From positions 1 through 49,295 of the forward strand of contig LSSN01003237.1 of NCBI GenBank assembly GCA_001970855.1: a stretch of DNA of 49,295 bases, written 5' to 3'. The stretch is from Smittium culicis (Eukaryota > Kickxellomycota > Harpellomycetes > Harpellales > Legeriomycetaceae). Shown here piece by piece: positions 12,683-22,425 of the stretch; position 1 is the stretch's first letter, and each line of letters starts with the position of its first letter. The notes under the pieces are model-generated. The model saw only the letters and a list, made by a program, of their open reading frames with translations, searched no databases and was not told the DNA's origin. The position numbers were made by a program, and so were the translations under genes.

Positions 12683-13140
12683 TGACTTTTATTATTTTTT
12701 TTAGGTCTGTTGATCTTAAGGTGGAACGCTTGCCTTACTAGCTTTGTAGGACTAGAGACTAGCTTCTTTTGGGATCCTAAGAATTCTGTGCTCAGACAAA
12801 ACCGCCCTTGATGCTTACCAATGATCGAATAACATAAGAGTCACTAGGACAGATTCAAACCTTATACCGAGGTACTTGAGTTTTTTTTGAAACTCTTGAC
12901 ATACCGCAATAACTTTGCAGTATATGTTGGAATGGCTAGCCGCTGAAGCTTAGATAACGTTAGTACGATATCAATTTCATCAGCACCCATCTGAGTAGTC
13001 CGAGGATGTCCGTCGGGGTTCCAACCCAGAGGATAGGAGACATACTAGGTCCTTCCCGCCCTCTACCATCTACCTTTGCTGAAAGATGATAAGGATATCA
13101 CATAGGTGTACTTTTCAATATATTTATAAAAAAATTTTTT
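12683..13140. other. GC-richer segment between recombinase and right repeat
   Basis: About 460 bases with composition like the element rather than the AT-rich flanks. No clear plus-strand motif. On the minus strand an ATG-initiated 42-codon frame (12990-12862) begins MGADEIDIVLTLSKLQRL; its nature is unknown (see findings). Its distance from the 3' end suggests untranslated or regulatory element sequence. Confidence 0.45.
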
Positions 13141-13400
13141 AGTCTATTTTATTGCACTTAATTTTTATTGGATTGCAAAATTTCGTTTAATATTATACAA
13201 TAAGATGGTAATACTTAATATATCTCCTCTCCTCATATAATATATATTGATCCTCGCTCCAAAGAGCTTGAACAATAATAACATTATCGAAATTTATTTT
13301 AGAAAATTTTAATCCCTTTAATTTTCATTGGCTTGTAATTTTTGGTTTAATATGATACAAAACGATGGCAATGCTTATATTTTCTCTTCTCAGTAGTATT
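13141..13400. repeat. Right inverted terminal repeat of DIRS-like element
   Basis: Contains two diverged direct subcopies, about 13143-13230 and 13310-13395 (shared TTTAATAT, GATACAA/TATACAA, GATGGYAATRCTTA). Their reverse complements align with 7776-7935. Between them lies the right arm of the 62-bp inverted repeat (13226-13287). Confidence 0.65.
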
Positions 13401-14107
13401 TAAATAATAGCACGGTATTTCATTTTCTTTGAAGTTTTTTTTTATTAGCATTTACAACTAGCTGTCTGAATTTCAGTTATATAAGGCTTGATTATAATTG
13501 AAAAACTTTCTCAATGATGGTTAGCTATTTTCTATACGAATATAAGAAATTAAACTTAAAATTATACCTCTTATGTATATTATATTGGTATCGGCTATAT
13601 CAGATATTCCTTTCGATGATATTTTCTAAGAAGATTTATAAGTAAAAGTAGTGCAGTTAAGTATCAAAAGTTCTACTCCTTGAGATAAGTTCTCATATAA
13701 AGAAATCGTCTCGCGATAAGTATTGGGTGTTAAAAATGGTGCTTAGGTAAGAGATACAAAGAATTAAAATTTTCATAGCCCAATTAGTTCAAGTCGCTAA
13801 ATTTGAGCAAAAATAGTTTTTAATTGGAGATTTGATACGTGTTAGAAAAATAATTTGTGAAATATTGTTAGATTTTATCTAAAATGGTTAAACTTAGATT
13901 TATTTATTGAAATAGTGCATATTTAAATATCTTTTTTTATACTTATATTTGATAATAAACAGCTGAATTGTGTATAGTTAATAAGCGTTTAAAGTTTATA
14001 TTATACTTTGTTGGTCCGGGAATAAAATTTTTATTCTTATAAATTATATATGCTATAAATACTTAATTTTCAAAATATAAATAGAATCGCCAATAATCTA
14101 TTAGAAT
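13401..14107. other. Spacer upstream of the mannosyltransferase
   Basis: AT-rich, no gene recognised. A TATA-like TATAAAT at 14054-14060 sits about 50 bases before the mannosyltransferase ATG and is a plausible core-promoter element. Confidence 0.5.
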
Positions 14108-15706
14108 ATGCAACGATTTTCATCCACTTTTCTCCTTGTAGTAGTAGTCATTTCCTGTTCGATCATATTAAAGCTGCAATTTATTTACTACAATAATAGC
14201 ATTGTAATATCAGAAAGAAACAATATGGTCGATGGCAATTCTAAAAGTAAAGAGATTGATAAACAATTAAACTTCAAAGCAAAAGAAACAAATACCTTTT
14301 CTTCTAAATACGAAGCCGACGATAAAACAGTGTCTGATTTGGGCAGAAATCACTCTAATAAAAACCATTTTAAGAATTCGAAAAACTTACGATTTATGAA
14401 TACAGAATACTCGGACATTCATAATACAGATTTTATTCCGAGAGATTCCTATGGAACTGAGATAAAAAATATTATAGAATATAGAGAAAAAATTTACAGT
14501 AAAAACTACACCAACGAAGAACAAAGATGGATGGATGAAATTTCTCCCTGGACATGGAAATTTAAAGGCAAAAAATATCAAAACTCTCGAATAATAAAAA
14601 ATAAAAACAACGAAAAAACACAGAATGCTGTACTATTAGTATTGGTGAGAAATTCAGAGATAGAAAATATGATTTATACCATTCAACAGTTCGAAAAAAA
14701 CTTCAACTCGAAGTATAATTATCCTTATGTATTTTTAAACGATGTGCCATTCACACCCAATTTTATGAAATCACTAGTAAAATTTACTTCTAGTAATCTC
14801 ACCTTTGGACTTATTCCAAAAGCTCACTGGAGTCTACCTGAAAATATCTCCAAACTATTTATGTTTGAGTCTTTCAATCAACTAAAAATGAATTCTGTTC
14901 CATACGGTGACTCTGAATCGTATAGGCATATGTGTAGATTTTACTCGGGGTTTTTTTACAAACATCCGTTGCTTCAAGAATTTGAATTTTACTGGAGGAT
15001 AGAGCCAGGTGTAGACTATTTTTGTGATATAGGCTATGATCCATTTTTGTATCTGAAAGAAAATAATAAGTTATATTCTTTTGTTATTTCTATCAAAGAA
15101 CTTCCAACAACAATATACAGTTTATGGATGCATACTCTTAAGTTTGCTGAGGAATATAAAGTAACCTCATCGTTGTTCAGCTTATTTTCAACAAAAAATA
15201 AGAATTATAATTTATGCCACTTTTGGTCAAATTTTGAAATTGCCAGCTTTGATTTCTATCGCTCTTCTGAATATGAAAGCTATTTTGAGTTTTTAGATAG
15301 AACTGGAAACTTCTTCTACGAGCGATGGGGAGATGCACCTGTTCACTCTTTAGCAGCAGGTCTCTTTTTAACAAAAGATCAACTGCATTTCTTCAGTGAT
15401 ATAGGTTATAAACATGATGATTTCTACCACTGTCCGCAGATAGATACTTTACCCCGCAATGAATACAGCAATAAATTAAACTCAGCTTTAAAGCACTGTA
15501 AATGTCCTCCAAATGCATTCGTTGTAAATGACGTTTCTTTCAGTTGCTTACCAAAATTTAAATCTTATAAAAGCGGCGAAATATGGACGCCTAGTTCATT
15601 CAAAAACAGTCTTGACTTCCATTTAAAAAACAATCAATATAAATATCCTGGAATTCCTCAGTTATATGCTGACCGAATGAGTTGGCGAGATAAAGCACTT
15701 TATTAA
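14108..15706 (+). CDS. GT15 (KRE2/MNT1/KTR family) alpha-1,2-mannosyltransferase
   Basis: Golgi type II membrane enzyme that transfers mannose from GDP-mannose to O- and N-linked glycans of secreted and wall proteins. Single exon, 532 residues. A short N-terminal tail is followed by one membrane anchor (about 7-28) and a polar stem to about 170. The catalytic domain shows NYPYVFLND (204-212), SYRHMCRFYSGFFYKHPLL (271-289), YWRIEPGVDYFCD (295-307; the EPxVxxxCD metal/nucleotide block), CHFWSNFEIA (370-379, with the conserved Glu of the family's active site) and RWGDAPVHS (406-414). The start is the first in-frame ATG and lies directly before the anchor. GT15 enzymes are essentially fungal, which supports the organism call. 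Which KRE2/KTR paralogue it is cannot be decided by eye. Confidence 0.95.
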   Translation: MQRFSSTFLLVVVVISCSIILKLQFIYYNNSIVISERNNMVDGNSKSKEIDKQLNFKAKETNTFSSKYEADDKTVSDLGRNHSNKNHFKNSKNLRFMNTEYSDIHNTDFIPRDSYGTEIKNIIEYREKIYSKNYTNEEQRWMDEISPWTWKFKGKKYQNSRIIKNKNNEKTQNAVLLVLVRNSEIENMIYTIQQFEKNFNSKYNYPYVFLNDVPFTPNFMKSLVKFTSSNLTFGLIPKAHWSLPENISKLFMFESFNQLKMNSVPYGDSESYRHMCRFYSGFFYKHPLLQEFEFYWRIEPGVDYFCDIGYDPFLYLKENNKLYSFVISIKELPTTIYSLWMHTLKFAEEYKVTSSLFSLFSTKNKNYNLCHFWSNFEIASFDFYRSSEYESYFEFLDRTGNFFYERWGDAPVHSLAAGLFLTKDQLHFFSDIGYKHDDFYHCPQIDTLPRNEYSNKLNSALKHCKCPPNAFVVNDVSFSCLPKFKSYKSGEIWTPSSFKNSLDFHLKNNQYKYPGIPQLYADRMSWRDKALY

Positions 15707-18216
15707 TTAATTCTCGTACTGAATCAAAATTAATTTTTGTAGATAAAATATCGGTAAAACCAAGCTCGCTATGACTCTACTTTTTTTAGTTAGCGAATTT
15801 CTTTTGACGCATCAGGTAAAGATTTATCAAGTAAGGAAACAGATTTTTGTGCTCTCTCCCTACTTTATATCAAAATTTCATATTCCTGGAATTATTTTCG
15901 TCATTTTTAACTCTACCTTAATTAAATTGACTATTTATTAAAAAATTAAAGTACAAAACTCGTACCCGTAATTGCTAAAAAATTTTCAGTTGAATTAATT
16001 TGAATGCTCCACTTTATTAGTTTTTTTTTTTTTACAATCTCTTAACACACGCCTATTTATTGAGTATTAAAGATAGTTTTTTAATCGTGTTTAATCGCTC
16101 ATAAAGTTATATAATTATTACGCGAAAATACTATTGTATCTAGAAATTAAAGCCAAGTTACTGAAAATATACGAAGTCTTTATTTAGCCTCTACAATAGA
16201 TGCTAGGCTGTGTTATAGCAAAAATAATCGGAAAAACTTTCTACAAAATATTTAATTTGAATTAAATTATGTTTATTTTATATATAAATTAGTATATTAA
16301 AAAGTAGAAAAAATTTATTATTGTATCAAGTGTTTGCACTTATTATGAATATTTTTTATGTGAAGAATAAAGAAAAAAAATTTTCATTCATAAAGTATAT
16401 TCTCTATAGTTGATGTCTATTGAAAAATGCGAGTAACTGAATCACTCATAATTCCCTATGGTAGTTATTAAGACAAGATAATTATTTGTAGATGTGCGAG
16501 TAACCTTAATAATAGGATTATGAGAGTTAGATACCTTATACCCACATTTAGTAATGATTTAGTTTTTTACCAAGCTTTTTAAATGTAGTTACTAATTAAT
16601 ATCTCGAATATTTCAAAAAACTAGTATTTTTTGGGTACGATTAGTTTATGTTTTCTTGACTTTAGTCATCAAGCCTTATCGAAACAATATCAAAAGGGCG
16701 AATTCAATTTTAATATATTTATTAGATTTTGTCGCATTAAAATATATACGTACTTTATAGATCGAAAATGGTCGCTATTTCAGTCAATATGGCTACAATT
16801 TAACCCTAAGGCTGTTGCGATATTTTATTTATTTAATATATTTATGATAAATATTCACTATTATTTTATCCTTTAAATTAAATGTTTGTTAAAAGAATAA
16901 AGTGCATCATGGTTTATATAACAAAAAAACCATAATTTGTCGATTGAATCTTATGCTTTTGGAATATTTACCAGGTTTATATCACATCACATTGGAAATG
17001 AATAGATATAGTTTTTAATTTCTGTCAATAAAATTTTATGATTTCTTATTAAATTAATTGAAGAAATTTCGAATAGTAGACAATTAAGAGGGAGAAAATA
17101 AATAAGGGATGATGATAGTACATCAGAAAGTATATTTTCTTGTAATATCATAATAACATAAAATTGATTTTCAATTCAATTTACAGGTATCAAAATATAG
17201 ATTATACTAAATAAACCATAATTTGATACTATTTAAATAGAAAAGAGCTACCCAAATGTTATAGCGCCTTTTTTTTTATCAATACAAGACATATTCTAAT
17301 GGGTTCTACTTTATTAAACAGAGGAAATTACAACATCTGAGGAGAATTGGGTCAATAGAAATTTAATATTATTGAACCTGAACGGAGATAAATTTGTTGC
17401 TATGAAAGTTAAAATTATCAATACTATTGGTATAATTGAATATTCATTCATTCAATCATTCTCTATATTTATTTGCCATTTATTATTATTACGAAACAGT
17501 GGGTATATAATTTTATTTATTTTAGCTCAATTGACTAAACAGTATTTAATTCATTTAGAATCTAGCATATAATTAAAAATAAAGATTTTATTACACTAAA
17601 TTTATATAAAAAGATAAATTTAAATTGGTGATGTTTCGAAATCTATAAATAAAAGCAATTTTTCTTATTCCAATTTATGAATACTCAAAATATTATACAA
17701 AACCTTTCAATGCTAGAAATAAAATACTTTTAATGAAATTTTTTTTCCCGAATTTATAATTTATATAGAACTTAATCAAAAAAGCTTAATTAGCTGAGTT
17801 TCTTATCCGATTTAGTTTATAGTATCTATTATACTAGTTTATTTTGAAATTTGAATGCGCTGTAACCATCTCATGTCGATTACATTATAGTTGCTAAAAG
17901 CCATCCAAAAATATAAAATTATAATAAATAATCAAGATATACGAAATAAAAATATAGAAAGCTAATAGTAATTATTCAAAAGCCGATATTAGGTTATAAT
18001 GAACATCAGTGAAATTAAATTTTAGGTTTTCTTGTACAGTATTACCGATAGTCGAAAATAAGGCGATACCTAGTTATGTATTATGAAATAAAAAATAGCA
18101 CGCTCTTGGCAAGAATATGTAAAAAAAGATACAAGTTTGTATTTTATAAATTCATGTAAATGAAGGCATTAAACTAATAAAATGAAAAATATTCTACTTG
18201 ATTTTTCTTAATAGAG
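15707..18216. other. AT-rich spacer
   Basis: Between the 3' ends of the convergent mannosyltransferase and MAK11-like genes. Only short frames occur. One of 56 codons (15771-15941, MTLLFLVSEFLLTHQVK...) and two of 81 and 66 codons (16631-16876, 17372-17572) have no recognisable family and the composition expected from AT-rich noncoding DNA. No RNA gene seen. Confidence 0.6.
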
Positions 18217-19737
18217 TTACTTATAAGATAAAGGGTCAACGCTTGCAGCAACACATGTCAGTCGACATCCAGAATCGAATTCAGCTAATGTGGCAAGATT
18301 AGTATTGCTTTCGCTTTTATCTTTTTTGGAAGAGTGTAAAATATTTTCTAATATTGAATTTAGTGACCAAACTTTAACTTTAGAGTCGCTTGAAACTGTA
18401 ACTAATAGCTCTACGGTAGTCTCATTGTTATCAAGTATACTGGTTTTACAAACGCCTTTAATTCTATAAATAGCAAGTCAAAATTAAACAATGTCCAACC
18501 AAAAAAAGAATAAATTACAGAGCAATAAATAATAAGAAAATGACTAACCTATTGTCGTGAAGCTTTACAGAACCTATTAAATTAGAGCTTACTGGATCAA
18601 ACAAATGAACAGATTTGTTTTCAGCAGCAACCAGAATATAATCTTTTTTAGAATCATCTTCACCAACGTGCGAAACAAAAACAAAATCCAAAATTCTAGA
18701 CTTCATCAAGAACTGAGCCTGAGATGCTGCTTTCGTAATACTGTAAACATATACGTTATTAGATTTATCGCTAATAGCATAAAAATCTCCAGCAGAATTA
18801 AATCGAATTAGTTGCCCTTCATAGCCAAGCTTAGTTCTCATAGATTTTTGACCAGTTAATAGATTCCAGAGGATAGCAGTGTAATCTTGAGCAACGCTAA
18901 TAGCTAGCTTACCACTTGGATGTATAGATATATCGTTGATAGGTTTTAAATGTCCTCTCAATACTTTCAGCACTTCCCAATCTTTAGTTCTAAATATTAT
19001 AATTTTTGCATCAGTGGAGGCACTAATCAGATGTGAAGAGCCAAAGAATTCAAGTTTTGAGATTGTTCCGGCGTGTTCGTGTAAAGAACCCAATTCTTTT
19101 TGTCTTTTTAAATCAAACAGCCTAAAACAAAAAAAAAAAACAAGTTTATTAAAAAAATTCTATGATGTAGCAATAAATAAGTATAAATTATTAAGAATAC
19201 AAAAGTAGATATAGCAACAATATTTTATAATGATAGCTTATTAAAAAAGTTTATTATTGACTGATTAAATCTTCACAATAAAAAATAAAAGAAAATTTAC
19301 TTGATTACTTCGTCGGCACTACCAGAAGCTAAAAATTTCTTTCCTATGCTTACTGTAGTGACACAATTTATGTGCGATGGCATAATAAAGCGCGGAACGA
19401 TTTTTAACTAATAATAAGAAATTCATATAAAAATATATTTAAATTTAATAAATCAGGTTGAACATCTTATTAAACGCAGGGGAATATATCAATTCTTGCT
19501 TGTATAGCCTCATATAAAAAGAAAAAGAAAAAAGCTTACTTCACTGTTTTCGGTATCGTATGAAGCTACTAGTCCATACAGCAATCTTTCATATGTACCA
19601 GCGACAATAAGAACACTTTCTGTAGGCTTTTTAACTTCAATGTCTAATTCATCCATGGTAGTTTCATTTTCATTTTCATGAGCAGTCTCTGCTTCAGATT
19701 TTTTTGATAGCTTTTGTCTTTTGGCGTTTTTTTTCAT
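18217..19737 (-). CDS. MAK11: PAK1IP1/Mak11/Skb15-family WD40 protein
   Basis: Nucleolar WD40 factor needed for 60S ribosomal subunit maturation; the S. pombe relative Skb15 also restrains a PAK kinase. Exons 19737-19540, 19407-19301, 19121-18549, 18463-18217; junction phases agree and the total is 1125 nt, giving 374 residues, close to human PAK1IP1. The N-terminus is Lys-rich (MKKNAKRQKLSKK), then acidic. The WD repeats begin at VLIVAGTYERLLYG, then FLASGSADEVIKLFDLKRQ, KELGSLHEHAGTISKL, DWEVLKVLRGHLKPINDIS, HPSGKLAISVAQDYTAILWN, and end with SDSKVKVWSL and RLTCVAA. The ASGSADE...FDL and RGH...HPSGKLA...LWNL order is diagnostic of this family. Introns are 132, 179 and 85 nt with GTAAGC, GTAAAT and GTTAGT donors. 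Confidence 0.92.
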
Positions 19738-20888
19738 TATTATTATATCTTGCTGAGATGCTTAATTAAGTTATTTTATCTTAAAAAGCTGAACTAATAT
19801 AACTTAAAGTATTCTATAAACAATTTACTGAAATGATTTATGCGGTAAAAAAATTTTCTTTTATGAAATAATTGCTGAGGCTATTTAGCATTACTTGACA
19901 ATTCATAATGGATCAAATAAAAAATTTTTTTAAAAACAAAAATATATCGAAATCCAATAGCTTAGTAGCTAAGTGCTGGTTTCTACCCAATGAATTATGT
20001 TGCTTTTTTCCCCCTTTATGGTAGGGTATATTAAACGTAAATATAAGTTTTAATAATTTAGCAAAAACATTTGAATAGTTGAAAAAATAAGTTTTCATCC
20101 GACTTCCCTCCGCTACTACAACAGTCCCATACCCAACTGTCATTTATACAAGATGCCTTCATAATAAACTATTAGCTTACTTCTTTTTCACAATTTTAAC
20201 ATTTATTAAACGCACTTTAGTTACTACGTATATTTATCAATAAACCTTTAAAAATAATAAAAAGATTTCCAAGCTAAATGTTAAAATCGGATATTTCGCT
20301 TTTGACAATAGTGGATAATCTGAGTTCAGTGAGAGGTGATACCAGTAGTTCGAACCTTTAAAAGTTACAGTTATTTATTATTTACAAACTTATATACTAT
20401 TTTTAGCTACAAATATTTTCAATTTTACTCGCGATTAATATTTAATTCAATATTAAAACTAAAAAATTAAAGAAAAAATCTTTTAAATTTTAAGCCTAAA
20501 AGTTTACAAATTATTAAAATATAATAGAAATTAAAATAGTCGCAGTTAGAAATCGGTAATGTTAATTATTTATAGTTTTTTTTGCATCAGATTTTTCAAA
20601 ACAGTAGCTAGTTAAATAATACTTAGTTTAACTATACTATTTATCTAATTTAGATTATTATTACTCATTTTTCACTGTTATGAAATAAGTAATACATGTG
20701 CTATTATATAAGATAAATATAAATGCATCTGTATTAGCAATTTCATAACAAACAAGTAGTGTGGGTAAACATATATGTAAATGTATATACCACAAATATA
20801 AATAATTGTGGCTTTAATTGTATTAGTTTTTCATTACTAGTTTTTAAGTATAAAGTTTTCTCTTTAAAATTCTATTTAACTATTATTC

Positions 20889-20939
20889 TACTAGCTATTA
20901 CAGCTAGTAAAGAATACTCAAACACAAAGTTTGAGTATT
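20889..20939. other. Two adjacent perfect hairpins
   Basis: First: 8-bp arms TACTAGCT / AGCTAGTA (20889-20896, 20902-20909) around a 5-base loop. Second: 11-bp arms AATACTCAAAC / GTTTGAGTATT (20913-20923, 20929-20939), again with a 5-base loop. They are 3 bases apart and lie just before a TATAAAAG box (20945-20952). Function unknown. Confidence 0.6.
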
Positions 20940-22254
20940 AAAGGTATAAAAGCAGCCTTGATTGCTTTAAAATTAACATCATCTTAAAAAGGATCACAAA
21001 AAAATAATAAAATAGATAAAACAAATAAACAAATAATAGGTTTAAAAATTATCAATATTATTAAAATTTAAAAACAAGACTGAAACAGCCAAGAAGCAAA
21101 AGCGAGCTTAAATTAAAGCAAGCATAACATCACAATGCCAAATCCAGTTCGTATAAAAGGTTATAAAAACTAGTATTAAGGGCAGGCTTAATCGATATAT
21201 CTTTAAAATTTTATAATGTAATATAACGCTAATTTCTTTTTTAGTGACCAATTATGATCCAAAATCTCTAATGGTACTTTAATAACAGATACCTAGCGTT
21301 AAAATAAAATAAAATGAAAAAAATTGCTTTAGTTTTAGAAAATTATTTTAGGATTTGGATAATTTTATTTTATGACTTGAAATATTTTAAATTAGTCTTG
21401 GCGAATATATGTGCAAAGACTTTTTAATAGACTTGATCGATTTTTTGTATATAATTAAGTTTAATTAAGTTTGAGTAAGAAATCTTTTGTTTGATAAAGA
21501 AAAAAATTCATATGATCTACATATAATATATAGTATCGTATAGATATAAAGGAAAATTGTATTATTGAATTTATTTGATTATTATATAATTGATAATTAT
21601 CTTGTGTTCTATAGTGTTATCAAATATGTCATTATTTTCTTGAAAATTTTTGACTGAACCTTTTTTAAAGTTTGATACTTTTATAGATGCTTTTTATTGG
21701 CTCTATTTTTTTTCTTCGAGCTTATTATACTACAAAGTATATAGGGAATGGATTAATTATTCTGATAGCCAATAATAGGATTACTTTGATTAAATATTCT
21801 TCCCGTCATCTAAGAAATTTGATACTTATTGAAATGCGAATGCAGTTAAAAAATTAATTTAAACTGCAGGAAAAAATTTCGCATTAAAGCAAATAAAATG
21901 ATATTTTCATTTTTTTTTTAAATCTTAGATCAAGTGAGGTACATAAGTCGATCACACGAATGTGAATTTTACAAATAAGGTTATATTAGTGACCTCCTAA
22001 ACAGTATGAATTCTTTTAAAATAAAGTGATTTGGAATAATGTTCCAGATTTGTGTTGTGATATAATTCACTTGTATATTTTAAATGTGATAAAAAAAAAC
22101 ACATTGTGATCTATAAATAAAAGTATTATTTATTTGTTGATAATCATTAATTTTAGTTATTACGACAATATTATTTGCTACACTTGAACTATTTTTTCAT
22201 ATTATATTATTGTGATTTACCCAAAATTTATACAAAAATATTATAATAAGATTC

Positions 22255-22425
22255 AAAGTTCCAAAAATACGAAAAAATACAAAAATACAAAAAAAACAAA
22301 AAAAACAAAAATAAAAAAACAAAAATAAAAAAATAAAAAAAACGAAAATACAAAAATACAAAAATACAAAAAATACAAAAAATACAAAAAATACAAATAT
22401 ACAAATTTACAAATATACAAAAAAC
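22255..22425. repeat. A-rich satellite, imperfect (ACAAAAAT)-type repeat
   Basis: About 170 bases of A-runs broken at intervals of 5-9 bases by C or TAC (ATACAAAA, AAAACAAA). Low complexity and visible directly. A slippage-prone tract, not coding. Confidence 0.85.

Larger units (their letters stand above)
7776..13400 (+). mobile_element. Degenerate DIRS-like tyrosine-recombinase retrotransposon
   Basis: A relic with, in order, Gag-like sequence (about 8080-8650 and 9297-9722), reverse transcriptase (about 9930-10600), RNase H (10879-11286) and a tyrosine recombinase (about 11950-12590), all plus strand. Its base composition is clearly richer in GC than the flanks. Every domain carries in-frame stops and frameshifts, so the copy is non-autonomous. 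Similar blocks in inverted orientation lie at both ends (7776-7935 and 13141-13400), and a 62-bp inverted repeat (12621-12682 / 13226-13287) links the 3' internal region to the right end. RT-RH-YR order, a recombinase instead of a DDE integrase, and inverted ends with an internal complementary region are the hallmarks of DIRS elements. The outer borders are approximate and no target duplication is expected for this class. Confidence 0.85.

Noticed and set aside
12975..13045. GGGGTTCCAACCC, tRNA T-arm-like
   Set aside because: The 7-bp acceptor stem and anticodon arm are absent; it belongs to the GC-richer element sequence.
15771..15941. 56-codon ATG frame with a hydrophobic, signal-like start
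   Set aside because: Amino-acid mix is what AT-rich noncoding DNA gives; no cleavage site, no relatives recognised and it sits in the 3' flank of another gene.
16631..16876. 81-codon frame in the spacer after the mannosyltransferase
   Set aside because: Composition of a random AT-rich frame, no family resemblance, no ATG at its start (TTG).
17372..17572. Frame with GDKFVAMKVKII resembling a kinase VAIK motif
   Set aside because: No P-loop, catalytic loop or DFG nearby; the rest is Ile/Leu/Phe-rich as expected from chance AT-rich frames.
20330..20362. GGTTCGAAC on the minus strand, like a tRNA T-arm
   Set aside because: No acceptor, D or anticodon stems can be formed around it.
22255..22425. 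CRISPR-like or telomeric array
   Set aside because: Irregular low-complexity A-runs with no fixed repeat-spacer structure and no telomere motif.
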